Origin: Legionella steelei
Lineage (GTDB): Bacteria > Pseudomonadota > Gammaproteobacteria > Legionellales > Legionellaceae
Direction of reading: 5' to 3'
NCBI RefSeq assembly: GCF_001468005.1
Contig: NZ_LNYY01000019.1
Location: 1,857,070 to 1,921,069, forward strand
DNA length: 64,000 nt
In this document: in pieces, positions 27,915 through 36,193 of the stretch
How positions within the stretch are numbered: the stretch's first letter is position 1
How the letters are laid out: every line of letters begins with the position of its first letter
Position numbers and translations under genes: made by a program
Notes under the pieces: generated by a model
Seen by the model: the letters and a program-made list of their open reading frames with translations, nothing else
Told to the model about the DNA's origin: nothing
Databases searched by the model: none

Positions 27915-28527
27915 AATTGTTAACCTCTAACCTTGCTTACTTCAATTTAACCAAACATTAATCTGATAGTATTATATTTGAACCATTATTATTGTCTTGT
28001 TAATTCATCTACGTAAATTATGCAATAGTGATACGAGTTATTTGATTTCAAAAGAATTTGTTTCATCTTGATTTTCACTATAAATAGACCAATAGCGTAT
28101 TAATCATCTAGTATAAAAATTTCGGGTTTTGTCGCAAATCATAGAGGGTCAAGCCTTGCTTCGTGCTTACTCCCTACTTATCAAACTTGTGTTTATTTGA
28201 TAATTTCTGCTTTAAGCACAAAGCAAGGCTTGACCCTCTATGCCGTGCCCCCTGCGAGAGCTCATGAACCTCCCCATCATTTAAAGGCGCCATTCCTGGC
28301 CATTTTTCTCAATACTGGAGTATTGCTAATGATCGGATTGAATTAATTTTTTTGGGCAGATATTGGGTATCTTTGAGGCATATTATACTTAATCAAGCCA
28401 CATGGCTATTTCACTATAGGTGTTACCTATATTGCTCAATGTCTATGTATTGGTTATATGATTTTGTTTCACATTAAAGGGAGACTACATACTACGTTAG
28501 AAAAATTCGGGCTATCCCAATCAAGAA
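27915..28527. other. Intergenic region with palindromic repeat copy 1
   Basis: Holds the repeat at 28,140-28,242. Nothing else was recognised in the remaining 510 bases. Confidence 0.4.
28140..28242 (+). repeat. 103 bp palindromic repeat, copy 1
   Basis: Starts CATAGAGGGTCAAGCCTTGC and ends with its complement. The outer arms are 30 bases and match at 29 positions. An inner pair TTATCAAA/TTTGATAA extends the fold. Same orientation as copies 2-4. Confidence 0.9.
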
Positions 28528-28788
28528 TTAAACAAGCTTTATATCGACTTTGTTGGGGTCTGTCCAAATATCATTTAATCCCCAATAACATTCTTTATTC
28601 GGATGCAATTCTCCCCGATTTCTACCAAAATTAGAAAAAACAGTTTGTTCTGCTAATTTCAATCTAGCTTCTTCTTCAGTATTAGCCCAAGTATCCTGGC
28701 CATTTTCAAGAAGATTTTCATATCCCCCAATATCCTTAATTATTTTTATTGTTTCCTTATCTATTACTCTTAATCTGTAATGATTCAT
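28528..28788 (-). CDS. Hypothetical protein, 86 residues
   Basis: Not recognised. GGAG sits eight bases before ATG at 28788. It is a small soluble protein with a charged middle (TWANTEEEARLKLAEQ) and several Trp residues. It is the only gene between palindromic repeat copies 1 and 2. Confidence 0.6.
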   Translation of the reverse strand: MNHYRLRVIDKETIKIIKDIGGYENLLENGQDTWANTEEEARLKLAEQTVFSNFGRNRGELHPNKECYWGLNDIWTDPNKVDIKLV

Positions 28789-28973
28789 TTTTAGCTCCAG
28801 AAAATTAATTTATTCTCCTCTTGTTTTATATTAGCTTATTTTTAAATAGACCAACGATTAATGAACACTAGAGTCGAAACAAATTGACAAAGTTGAGCAT
28901 ATAAAATCTGCATAATTACTTGTACAGAACGTTTCCCAAATTAGGGAACCGACAATCAATCTATTTTCACAAT

Positions 28974-29076
28974 CATAGAGGGTCAAGCCTTGCTTCGTGC
29001 TTACTCGCTACTTATCAAACTTGTATTTATTTGATAATTTCTGCTTTAAGCACAAAGCAAGGCTTGACCCTCTATG
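28974..29076 (+). repeat. 103 bp palindromic repeat, copy 2
   Basis: Nearly identical to copy 1; the loop differs by CTCGC for CTCCC and GTATT for GTGTT. The terminal CATAG on its right side supplies the in-frame stop of the relic listed next. Confidence 0.9.
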
Positions 29077-29340
29077 CCCCGGTTTTATGAGGAAATGCAA
29101 AACTCATCACAACCAGAAAATTTCGCAATGATTCAAATTCCTGCTCAATAGCCGTAGCTATATACAAAGGTTCATCAGTATCTTCCAATGTATAAACATT
29201 GGTTGCCACCCAATCCGCATGCAAAGAGAGAGAGAGCCAATACGTCCAATTTATCCAACGGTAGACATGTATTCCTAGTGTTCATTTTTGGAACGTGCTC
29301 GATCAAAATGCAAATGGATTAGTACGGCAATATTTCAATA
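29072..29340 (-). pseudogene. Relic related to the large effector gene at 16,095-20,264
   Basis: On the minus strand one frame reads IHLHFDRARSKNEH, matching MHLHFDRAHQN at residue 990 of the large candidate effector. A second frame gives IGRIGSLSL, like HIGRIYSPF of that protein. Then an open stretch reads HADWVATNVYTLEDTDEP and EQEFESLRNFLVVMSFAFP. Stops and frame changes separate the pieces, and the last piece ends on a TAG provided by repeat copy 2. It appears to be a decayed paralogue. Confidence 0.5.
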
Positions 29341-29567
29341 ACTAATAACACCCAGTTGTGATTATGAATAAATTTAATGAAAGACCCTAGAAAAACATTA
29401 GGCTGTAAAGCGCCTGGCATGTTATTTTTATCGCAAAAAATTAGTTAAAGTGTGATTGCATTAGATGGTTGAATCCACAACTCTATGGCTTACTTAGGTC
29501 TGTCTATCAAAGTAATCATCAGATCTAATGGATTTGAATTTTGAATAACGAATGGAAGTGTAAAAAG

Positions 29568-30431
29568 ATGTTAGAAAAAAAAGAGATTAGTACCCCTGAG
29601 CAAGAAAATAGTATGATGGCTCCACTCCCCGTTGAACTCTTGGTTCATTTATTTAGTTTTTTCAATAATAATGAAAAAAGAGTAGCTAAAGGTGTTTCTC
29701 ACTTATGTAAGGATGTAATTGATAAATTTTTTACCCATAAAAATATACCACTTACTTATAATGCACATAAGGATGGCTATGTTTCCTCCTTTATTTTACT
29801 ACCTGGTCACCGTATTGTTTTTTCTGTTGTCCTAGAGAAAACGACATCCTTATCAAGGGCAGGCCTTATTTTTTTTAATTGCAAAGAAAATCAGATTAAA
29901 GAAGTTCTTTTGATTGAAGAGTACGAAAAGAATGGAAAACTTGATCATCTTCATGCTTTACCCAATGGTGATTTGGTTGCCTTGTTATATAACACAAACG
30001 ATGCCCCTCCTTATATCCTGCTTTTAAATGGGAAAACAGGCGAAGAGAAAAATAGAATTCTATTAGCGAAGAAACATGGCAAAGAATCTCCCTGCCTAAA
30101 AGAGCTACAAGTATTATCTTCAAACCAATGTATTGCTGTATGTGATTCGGGAAACTTTTATTTGATAGATGTAGAAAATCCTGTTGCTAAAAAAATATCA
30201 CTCGCCGATGCTAAAAAGCTGAGTAAAAAGAAATATAGCTTATTCGAAGGCCGACCTTCGCAGGCATTAAATATTTATAGCTTACCCGATGGCAATAAGT
30301 TATCAATTAACCACAGGTTACCTCATGATACATTAGGTAGTGGAGGGCATTTATCTATTCTCTACACTGAAAGTACAAAAAACCAATTTTCAGATGAAGA
30401 GGATTTTAAAGATGCTCTTTACAAAAAATAA
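29568..30431 (+). CDS. F-box protein, candidate Dot/Icm effector
   Basis: 287 residues from ATG at 29568 (GGAAG about 11 bases upstream); a TTG at 29541 is the alternative. Residues 19-50 (PLPVELLVHLFSFF then VAKGVSHLCKDVI) match the F-box pattern of LP-x-E-L-L...I-F-S-F-L...V-S-K. F-boxes recruit host SCF ubiquitin ligases, and several Legionella effectors use them. The rest has repeated strand-turn units (LPGHRIVF, LPNGDLVALL, LSSNQCIAV, LPDGNKL) that look like a small beta-propeller, a usual substrate-binding partner. The C-terminal FSDEEDFKDALYKK is acidic like Dot/Icm signals. It lies between repeat copies 2 and 3. Confidence 0.72.
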   Translation: MLEKKEISTPEQENSMMAPLPVELLVHLFSFFNNNEKRVAKGVSHLCKDVIDKFFTHKNIPLTYNAHKDGYVSSFILLPGHRIVFSVVLEKTTSLSRAGLIFFNCKENQIKEVLLIEEYEKNGKLDHLHALPNGDLVALLYNTNDAPPYILLLNGKTGEEKNRILLAKKHGKESPCLKELQVLSSNQCIAVCDSGNFYLIDVENPVAKKISLADAKKLSKKKYSLFEGRPSQALNIYSLPDGNKLSINHRLPHDTLGSGGHLSILYTESTKNQFSDEEDFKDALYKK

Positions 30432-30734
30432 ACACATTGTTGCGATTATAAATAGAAACACATAGAGGGTCACCACATAGAGGGTCAAGCCTTGCTTCGT
30501 GCTTACTCCCTACTTATCAAACTTGTGTTTATTGATAATTTCTGCTTTAAGCACAAAGCAAGGCTTGACCCTCTATGCCCCATTGCTTGTGATAGCAATG
30601 TTTTAATACTTAAGAATTGTAACGGCCTTTTAACTTTGGACACCTTGTTTTAATTATGCTCGCTTAGGATGGGATTTTCATCAAATAATTAAAAAAAATA
30701 CACTATAATTTTAGCAAGTAGTGAGGTATCTTTG
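30432..30734. other. Intergenic region with repeat copy 3
   Basis: Holds repeat copy 3 and a 12-base partial duplication of its left end (30,461-30,472). No gene. Confidence 0.5.
30476..30577 (+). repeat. 102 bp palindromic repeat, copy 3
   Basis: Same sequence and orientation as copy 1 with one T missing in the inner loop. It is preceded by a partial repeat of its first 12 bases, as if an insertion or slippage event duplicated the end. Confidence 0.9.
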
Positions 30735-31652
30735 ATGAAAACAATTACAGTTGCTATGTGGGATCCCGGTTTTAGCATGGAGGATAAAAAACTGGAAGAA
30801 AGGATTGACGTGCTTGAAGAAAAATTTAAAGCGGCCTATGCGCAGGCTATGTCATCAGATTCTGGCGACTCAGAGGTGACGTTTATTTTTATGTGTCCTG
30901 AATATACTCTGTTAAATAAGGATGACGCGATACAGGGGAAATTCAACTCCAAGACAGCGTTGTTAGACGCTGAGAAGCGTTTACAAAAGCTGGCTAAAGA
31001 TTATCCTCAGGCTATTATTATTCCCGGTACTACCTATGTTGAAAAAACCTTGAATTTACAAGATGAAGCAAAAAAAACAAAGTATGTGAGTGCGGTTAAA
31101 TCATGGCAACGTAATCATTTCCGAGGTTTTTTCTCGTTTGAAGAGGAAATTGCAGATAAAAAATTAGTAAAAAATACAGCATCTATTTTTTTCAATTCTC
31201 AAAATAATAAACCTAAGCGTTATAGTAAACAGGTCGAGGCTGAAGTTTATCTTGATACGGGAAGCGGTATTTTTTATCCCGGTCATGCCTCTTCGATTTT
31301 TACACAAAATGGTATTCGCTTTGGAATAGAGATTTGTGCCGATCATAAAACGGGAATTTTAAGCTCTGAACAACAAAAGATAAGTGAACAAATCGATGTA
31401 CATTTAATTGTAGCCGATGTTATTCCTACGATACATGGTAAAGTCGCTGAAGGCGATGGCGTGATTATCGTTAATTGTGCTGGGAATTTTACTTACAATC
31501 CACTTGCTGCAAAAGAAACAGGCGTTTGGATAAGAGATCAAGGGGGCAATTTGGAGCCTGTCGAAATATCAGAAAACTCAACTGAAGATTTAATAATTTA
31601 TAGTAACATCCCTGTACCTAATCAAACACTTTCTCCTCAGGCATCAATGTAA
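30735..31652 (+). CDS. Nitrilase/carbon-nitrogen hydrolase-fold protein
   Basis: 305 residues from ATG at 30735, with GAGG about nine bases upstream. The catalytic set of the nitrilase superfamily is present in order: E56 in FMCPEYTL, K165 in RYSKQVEAE, and C201 in RFGIEICADH. These enzymes cleave amides or nitriles through a Cys-acyl intermediate. No close subfamily is recognised, and the insert around 105-145 is unusual. There is no signal peptide. Its place between repeat copies 3 and 4 in an effector-rich zone leaves a translocated role possible. Confidence 0.8.
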   Translation: MKTITVAMWDPGFSMEDKKLEERIDVLEEKFKAAYAQAMSSDSGDSEVTFIFMCPEYTLLNKDDAIQGKFNSKTALLDAEKRLQKLAKDYPQAIIIPGTTYVEKTLNLQDEAKKTKYVSAVKSWQRNHFRGFFSFEEEIADKKLVKNTASIFFNSQNNKPKRYSKQVEAEVYLDTGSGIFYPGHASSIFTQNGIRFGIEICADHKTGILSSEQQKISEQIDVHLIVADVIPTIHGKVAEGDGVIIVNCAGNFTYNPLAAKETGVWIRDQGGNLEPVEISENSTEDLIIYSNIPVPNQTLSPQASM

Positions 31653-31662
31653 TGCAAACACT

Positions 31663-31786
31663 CATGGGGTCAAGCCTTGAATTGTGAATCTTTTCCTTGA
31701 CATGTTTTTAGTCCATTTCATTCTGAGCCTCAATAGACTCATCAATCTTTAATTGAAATTCACAACTCAAGGCCTGACCCCATATG
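31663..31786 (+). repeat. 124 bp palindromic repeat, variant type
   Basis: Begins CATGGGGTCAAGCCTTGAAT and ends with a near-complement (AAGGCCTGACCCCATATG). The outer GGGTCAAGCCTTG core is shared with the 103 bp repeats but arms and loop differ, so it is a sister element. Confidence 0.8.
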
Positions 31787-31900
31787 TGTGATTTGTAATC
31801 CGAAACAAACTCATCACTTTGTTGGAATAGATACAATTAACTAAGTTTATTAGATTGATTTAATCGAAGAAGAAGACCGAATACACCCTTTGCACAGAAT

Positions 31901-32001
31901 CATCGAGGGTCAAGCCTTGCTTCGTGCTTACTCGCTACTTATCAAACTTGTGTTTATTTGATAATTTCTGCTTTAAGCACAAAGCAAGGCTTGACCCTCA
32001 C
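31901..32001 (+). repeat. About 100 bp palindromic repeat, copy 4
   Basis: As copies 1-3, but the outer ends are altered: CATCG on the left, and CACG for CTATG on the right. The right end merges into the integrase relic, as if the repeat marks the break in that gene. Confidence 0.85.
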
Positions 32002-32272
32002 GAATCAACCATGGGAAACCGATCACCAAATACGGCGCACTGCTTGGGTGCATACAATTAAGAGAGCTGGTATTCGTTACAGAAACCCTTATCAAACAAG
32101 ACATACGTATGCCTCTATGATGTTATCTGGCGGCGAAAATATCATGTGGGTTGCAAGTCAGATGGGGCATGTTGATACTGAAATGGTAATGAAGACCTAT
32201 GGTAAGTGGATTCCTAATGATGCATCGAAAAAAGGGTATAGGACAATTAATAATTGGGGAACATACATTTAG
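31999..32272 (+). pseudogene. C-terminal relic of a phage-type tyrosine integrase
   Basis: The frame ending at 32,272 reads IRYRNPYQTRHTYASMML, then GENIMWVASQMGHVDTEM and MKTYGKW. These give the box II Arg (TRHTYAS), the GH motif and the catalytic Tyr of tyrosine recombinases. The N-terminal arm, core and first Arg are missing. The frame runs straight into palindromic repeat copy 4, which replaces the upstream part. It is not close to the intact integrase at 48,349-49,530 and so stems from another element. Confidence 0.8.
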
Positions 32273-32276
32273 GAGG

Positions 32277-33305
32277 CTATCCGCTCCAAACGTTAGCTGA
32301 AGAGGCATCGTAAAAATAATATCCTTTTTCTTTATTTTTACTCTTCCAACCCTCAACTTTATTGATGATATTTTGATTTTTAAGGGTATTAACATCATCG
32401 AAAAGACTAATAAATATATTTTTTAGACTTTTTGATTCCTCGTTGATAAAGTTAAATACATGATCATCTTCATTTCTAATTGAGTGTCCAAAAATAAATA
32501 AACTTCCTCCTATCTCTTTTATACTTGCGAAAGCTCGCCCAAGATAAGTATTTTCCATTATCCGTGATAGTTTTTGTTCTGTTGTTCCTTCAGAGATAAA
32601 AACAGGGTATTTTTGTGAGCTGATAGATTCACGCACTTGTTCAGATATCGATTTACCACTATTGATCCAAGTATATTTTTCATAATGGGGACTGCCATCA
32701 TTAAAAATATGCATAGCTCCATGTATATAGTATACATTTTGGCGTCTTTCCCTGCCTATCCTCCATTGTACTATCGATTGATTATTTTCAGGCTTTCTGA
32801 ATCCGTCATCACAAACTAAACGCTTCTCTTTATTTTCAAGAAAATGCATATAAACCCAATAAAGGATTAGATCATAGTTAAATGAATATTTTTTTCCTTT
32901 TTCAAAGTGTTTTAAAAATTTGTAACAAGATTGGTACTGCTTTTCTGTAATTGCTTGCGGAGTGGGAGGGTGGGATTTAGTGATAACTTCTATTAATGTA
33001 TTTTTTAGTTCATCCAAATCTTGTTCAAGTTTAGCTATAAGATCAGATCCTTCTGGGTATAATCGAGCAATGACTAATGCATTAGTTATCCGTCTCATTA
33101 CGTCTTCAAAATCATTTGTTTCAAGAGATGTAAACAATGCTTTGATGGTTTTAGAGTTAATTCTGTCTGCTAGAACTTTATAGTTGAATACATCTGGAAA
33201 TATACTGCAACTAAAACCATTTCCCAACATTAAATGCCGATTCCCGCCCGCTCGTTCTGAAATATCTAAACAATCTTGAAACGTATGTATTTGGGGTTGC
33301 TGCAT
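32277..33305 (-). CDS. DUF4917/SIR2-like protein, possible defence gene
   Basis: 342 residues with AAGGA about ten bases before ATG at 33305. Motifs LMLGNGFS (26-32), SFNYDLILYW (141-150) and YYIHGAMHIF (192-201) fit the DUF4917 family. They resemble the N-D-H pattern of SIR2-like domains (glycine loop, NYD, HG) found in several NAD-consuming phage-defence proteins. It lies outside the left att site of the ssrA island and beside an integrase relic, so it may be cargo of an older element. NADase activity is inference. Confidence 0.6.
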   Translation of the reverse strand: MQQPQIHTFQDCLDISERAGGNRHLMLGNGFSCSIFPDVFNYKVLADRINSKTIKALFTSLETNDFEDVMRRITNALVIARLYPEGSDLIAKLEQDLDELKNTLIEVITKSHPPTPQAITEKQYQSCYKFLKHFEKGKKYSFNYDLILYWVYMHFLENKEKRLVCDDGFRKPENNQSIVQWRIGRERRQNVYYIHGAMHIFNDGSPHYEKYTWINSGKSISEQVRESISSQKYPVFISEGTTEQKLSRIMENTYLGRAFASIKEIGGSLFIFGHSIRNEDDHVFNFINEESKSLKNIFISLFDDVNTLKNQNIINKVEGWKSKNKEKGYYFYDASSANVWSG

Positions 33306-33342
33306 GTGTATGAGTCCTTCATAAATTCAGTAGAATTACTCA

Positions 33343-33525
33343 TTAGATAGAACTGAGCCATTCTCTCCACTCATCATTGGCAGCCTCAATTTCTTTTACC
33401 CATTTGTTTTTAATTTTTATATCTTCTTGAGTATAAAATTTTCCGGGCTGAATTGTTTGCTGAAAGCCAGTCCATGCTTTTTGTTTCCGTTGTGCTATTG
33501 CATCACCTTGGGTTTTGAAGTCCAT
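33343..33525 (-). CDS. Hypothetical small protein, about 60 residues
   Basis: Start set at ATG 33525 with AAGG upstream; GTG at 33534 is possible. It is a soluble, charged, Trp-rich peptide (AWTGFQQTIQPGKFYTQEDI, then NDEWREWLSSI). Not recognised. It sits 40 bases upstream of the DUF4917 gene on the same strand and may be its partner. Confidence 0.5.
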   Translation of the reverse strand: MDFKTQGDAIAQRKQKAWTGFQQTIQPGKFYTQEDIKIKNKWVKEIEAANDEWREWLSSI

Positions 33526-33622
33526 ATCAAACACCTTATGTTTTGGAGTAGTTTAAGTAGTAAATAAACCCTTTGAGAACCCGCGAATAAATCAGATATA
33601 CCAAAGAGCTTATAAATCAACA

Positions 33623-33644
33623 GGTTAATTGGTGGAGGCGGCGG
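33623..33644 (+). other. Left attachment site of the ssrA island (attL)
   Basis: 22 bases identical to 49,689-49,710, which span the 3' end of ssrA including the encoded CCA. The flanking bases differ on both sides. Distance between copies is 16,066 bp. Confidence 0.9.
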
Positions 33645-33733
33645 CTATTTAATTTATAATTCAATGCATTGTATTTAAAAGGTTATTTTTATGTTTGATA
33701 AAAATATACCCCCAAATGTACCCCCACTTGCTC

Positions 33734-34681
33734 TTAGTGCAAGTAGGAAACAACTTTTTTGCTGAGATCCGCAATCACATTGATGGCTTTATCATAATCA
33801 GTAGCTAGGCTAGGATTAAACACCATATTTTCAATGAAATCTTGATAACGTTCTCGCCATAAAGATTTGGTGCGCAGAAGATCAAGTGAACGATTAATTT
33901 CTTCTACTGGGTTGGCTGCATATTCAGGATTTTGATTTTTAAATTGCTGTGCATCGGTTAGAACAATCTCCTTAGCCAGCATTAAAAAATTGTCAGGAAC
34001 AGGTTCAACCGATTCAATAGCATTAAGATCGTAAACGTGGCGAATCAATGATGGATCATCATAATGATAACCTCGTTCAATAGCTATGATGCGTCTGGTT
34101 AAACCCACCCATTTCTCAATAGCCGTTTCATGCACAGCAACGCAATGGGTTTGGCTTTGAGGAAATAAGCTTAAACTGGGAAAGGTATCCTCCATCAGCG
34201 TTTTTACTGAGCGTGTCACAACCTCACGGCGAATATTTGATAAAGTGAATTCAAAGAGTATGTGAGGTCTTAAAGTCGCATTACGAGTAAACTCTGAAGG
34301 GTAGAAAAATTCAACCCGTGAATACTTTCCCTCATTACGCACCACTGGCTCACTTGCTGTAAGATTAGGAATTGCAAAGTTTGATTGAAGCTCAAGCCGA
34401 AAAGCCTTAAGTTCTTTCAACAAATAGGATTTGCTAAAACCATCCGTGGTAGATTTACGCTGAATTTTAAAATCAACGTCCTCAGACATACGCTGGACGA
34501 CCTTGTGCGCTTTGGCCAAACAAGTACCGCCACAAAATACCAAACGGAAATATTCATTTTCTATTTTGGAAAGGGATTGAATTACCTGAGTGACATAATA
34601 ATCCTTTTCAATAACAGATTCAGGTAAGTCTAAAGTGTTTGCAGTGGTTTCAATATATTGAAACATCGAGCTATCGAGCAT
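33734..34681 (-). CDS. AbiEii-type nucleotidyltransferase toxin
   Basis: 315 residues from ATG at 34681 (GCGGAG upstream), overlapping the end of the antitoxin gene by 11 bases. The nucleotidyltransferase motif is GGTCLAKAHK at 51-60, followed by RMSEDVDF (66-71) with the metal Asp/Glu residues, and ESVIEKDYYVTQ precedes it. This is the AbiEii/AbiGii family, which inactivates tRNA or other targets by NTP transfer and causes abortive infection. It is paired with the AbiEi-like gene directly upstream, as usual for type IV-class AbiE systems. Confidence 0.88.
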   Translation of the reverse strand: MLDSSMFQYIETTANTLDLPESVIEKDYYVTQVIQSLSKIENEYFRLVFCGGTCLAKAHKVVQRMSEDVDFKIQRKSTTDGFSKSYLLKELKAFRLELQSNFAIPNLTASEPVVRNEGKYSRVEFFYPSEFTRNATLRPHILFEFTLSNIRREVVTRSVKTLMEDTFPSLSLFPQSQTHCVAVHETAIEKWVGLTRRIIAIERGYHYDDPSLIRHVYDLNAIESVEPVPDNFLMLAKEIVLTDAQQFKNQNPEYAANPVEEINRSLDLLRTKSLWRERYQDFIENMVFNPSLATDYDKAINVIADLSKKVVSYLH

Positions 34682-35099
34682 TAATTTGTTTCTCCGCAAT
34701 TAATTTTCTTTTGCCAAAAGACAGCGTGCCTCGATAGCGGCTTTTTAATCGGACAGAAGTACGCACGGGAACTTGTGTTGTGCGCCCTGCATTATACTCT
34801 TGAGCCGCTGTGCTAAGCTCCCATTGGATACCTTTCTTAGTTAAGGCCTCTTTACAGGCTTGATCAAAACCGCCTTGAATAATAGGTGCATTTAGCATTT
34901 CTGATAAATATGCTTTTGCATAAATACCAGCTCCAATTTTAACCAGCTTATTGTCATCCATCATTTTCTTAAAAACACGACTAACTTGGCGATACGATCC
35001 CAGATCCATGAGATCTTGGCGCAGCACCACATTACTGCGTATTTTCTTAATACGCTGAAGCGCTTTGTACTCTATGCTGTCTTTATATTTAACTGTCAT
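34671..35099 (-). CDS. AbiEi-like antitoxin/regulator (DUF6088 type)
   Basis: 142 residues. The N-terminal part (IRSNVVLRQDLMDLGSYRQV then RVFKKMMDDNKLVKIGAGIYAKA) is a winged-helix domain like that of AbiEi/DUF6088 proteins. The second half (ALTKKGIQWELS, VPVRTSVRL, LSFGKRKLIAE) matches the rest of that family. Such proteins repress their own promoter and block the AbiEii partner. The promoter just upstream has repeated AAATTG elements that could be its operators. Confidence 0.82.
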   Translation of the reverse strand: MTVKYKDSIEYKALQRIKKIRSNVVLRQDLMDLGSYRQVSRVFKKMMDDNKLVKIGAGIYAKAYLSEMLNAPIIQGGFDQACKEALTKKGIQWELSTAAQEYNAGRTTQVPVRTSVRLKSRYRGTLSFGKRKLIAEKQINAR

Positions 35100-35106
35100 A
35101 ATAATT

Positions 35107-35198
35107 CGCCAATTTAGGACTTATTGTAATTATAGCACACCTGTATTTAGCGTCAATTTGGGACACATTAAATATAATAAACCGCCTCTTAATTTGGA
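35107..35198 (-). promoter_or_regulatory. Promoter and repeated operator-like sites of the AbiE pair
   Basis: On the minus strand TTGACG (35,156-35,151) and TATAAT (35,134-35,129) are 16 bases apart. Three similar elements lie around them: 35,107-35,118, 35,151-35,162 and 35,187-35,198, sharing CC-x-AAATT. One overlaps the -35 box and one lies between -10 and the start codon, which would suit autorepression. Confidence 0.65.
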
Positions 35199-35257
35199 TA
35201 GAATTTATTATATATCATGCTATTAGCATAGTGTTGTGGCAAAGTTTAGAAAGAACT

Positions 35258-35671
35258 TTAGGATTCTATACCAAGAAAGACTTGCTTAAATATTTCTAGC
35301 TTCGATTGGGGATCGATACTTATGCTATTATCGCGCTCCACACCAGCAATATACATCTCCCAATCTTCTACGTAGACTTTATCGTAGTTATCAATTAATA
35401 GCTTGGCGAGTTCCAACTCAAACTCAGAGGCTTTCAATAAATCTGCCCATTTATGGAAGCCAACTATCAACGCAATGATATGCTGGGCTTTCATTAAGCT
35501 AAAATTGTCTTCATCTATGTCGTAAGATAAAATAATTTGTTCTATATCAAAGTATTGAGGCTGATACTCATATAAATAATCATTAATTACCTCATCAAGG
35601 TATGGTGTTTTTGTTTTGTAATCTTTGAATAGGTTTTTTGCTTGAAGTTTAAAGTATTCGATGTATGTCAT
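35258..35671 (-). CDS. Hypothetical protein, 137 residues
   Basis: AGGA lies nine bases before ATG at 35671. The acidic, helical protein opens MTYIEYFKLQAKNLFKDYKT and has a KAQHIIALIVGFHKWADLL motif near 61-79 and DNYDKVYVEDWEMYI near 94-108. I recall similar small proteins as a widespread hypothetical family on mobile DNA, but no function is known to me. It lies upstream of the AbiE promoter on the same strand. Confidence 0.65.
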   Translation of the reverse strand: MTYIEYFKLQAKNLFKDYKTKTPYLDEVINDYLYEYQPQYFDIEQIILSYDIDEDNFSLMKAQHIIALIVGFHKWADLLKASEFELELAKLLIDNYDKVYVEDWEMYIAGVERDNSISIDPQSKLEIFKQVFLGIES

Positions 35672-36193
35672 AATATAATCCTATTACGTTTACCAAAATT
35701 ATTATCTAGTTATTTGCGTTCGTAGTCTTTGGTTAGATAACAAGCTTGGTATAAGGTTATACTATCTTCACTATTGGTTGATTAAATCTTTGCACGAACG
35801 AGCAGGCTTACCAATAAGCACGATTGCATTATGTATGAAATGCTTTTTAAAGACAAGATAGTAGTCACCCGCAGCCTATTTCAACCATTTCGAGAACTTC
35901 CTCGAAATGGCCTTCAAATTTTTTTGTCATCCATACGTTCCAAAATGGAACATATGCTTTTTACAATACTTCCCAACGTATATTCTTACGAGTTAAATGT
36001 GTTTTAATTAGAGGCCTATCTCATTTAAGGATCAGTTTTTTGATCTTAGTCTCGACTTTGGCCATTTTTGATTTTGTCATTCCCGCGAAGGTAGGAATCT
36101 ATCTATCAGATTAAAATGATACCAACTTGGGCATGGATTCCCGCCTTCGCGGGAATGACAGGCTATCACATTGGACTGAAATAAATCAAAAAT
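35672..36193. other. Intergenic region with hairpin and inverted repeat
   Basis: No gene. A perfect 10 bp hairpin (35,885-35,894 with 35,901-35,910) is followed by a T-rich stretch. The composite inverted repeat at 36,053-36,210 is listed separately. Confidence 0.5.

Larger units (their letters stand above)
28789..29567. other. Intergenic region with repeat copy 2 and effector relic
   Basis: Contains repeat copy 2 (28,974-29,076) and the relic at 29,072-29,340. The last 200 bases before the F-box gene show no further feature. Confidence 0.4.

Noticed and set aside
28140-32001. CRISPR-like array from repeated ~103 bp units
   Set aside because: Units are 0.8-1.5 kb apart, are long palindromes, and there are no cas genes or short spacers.
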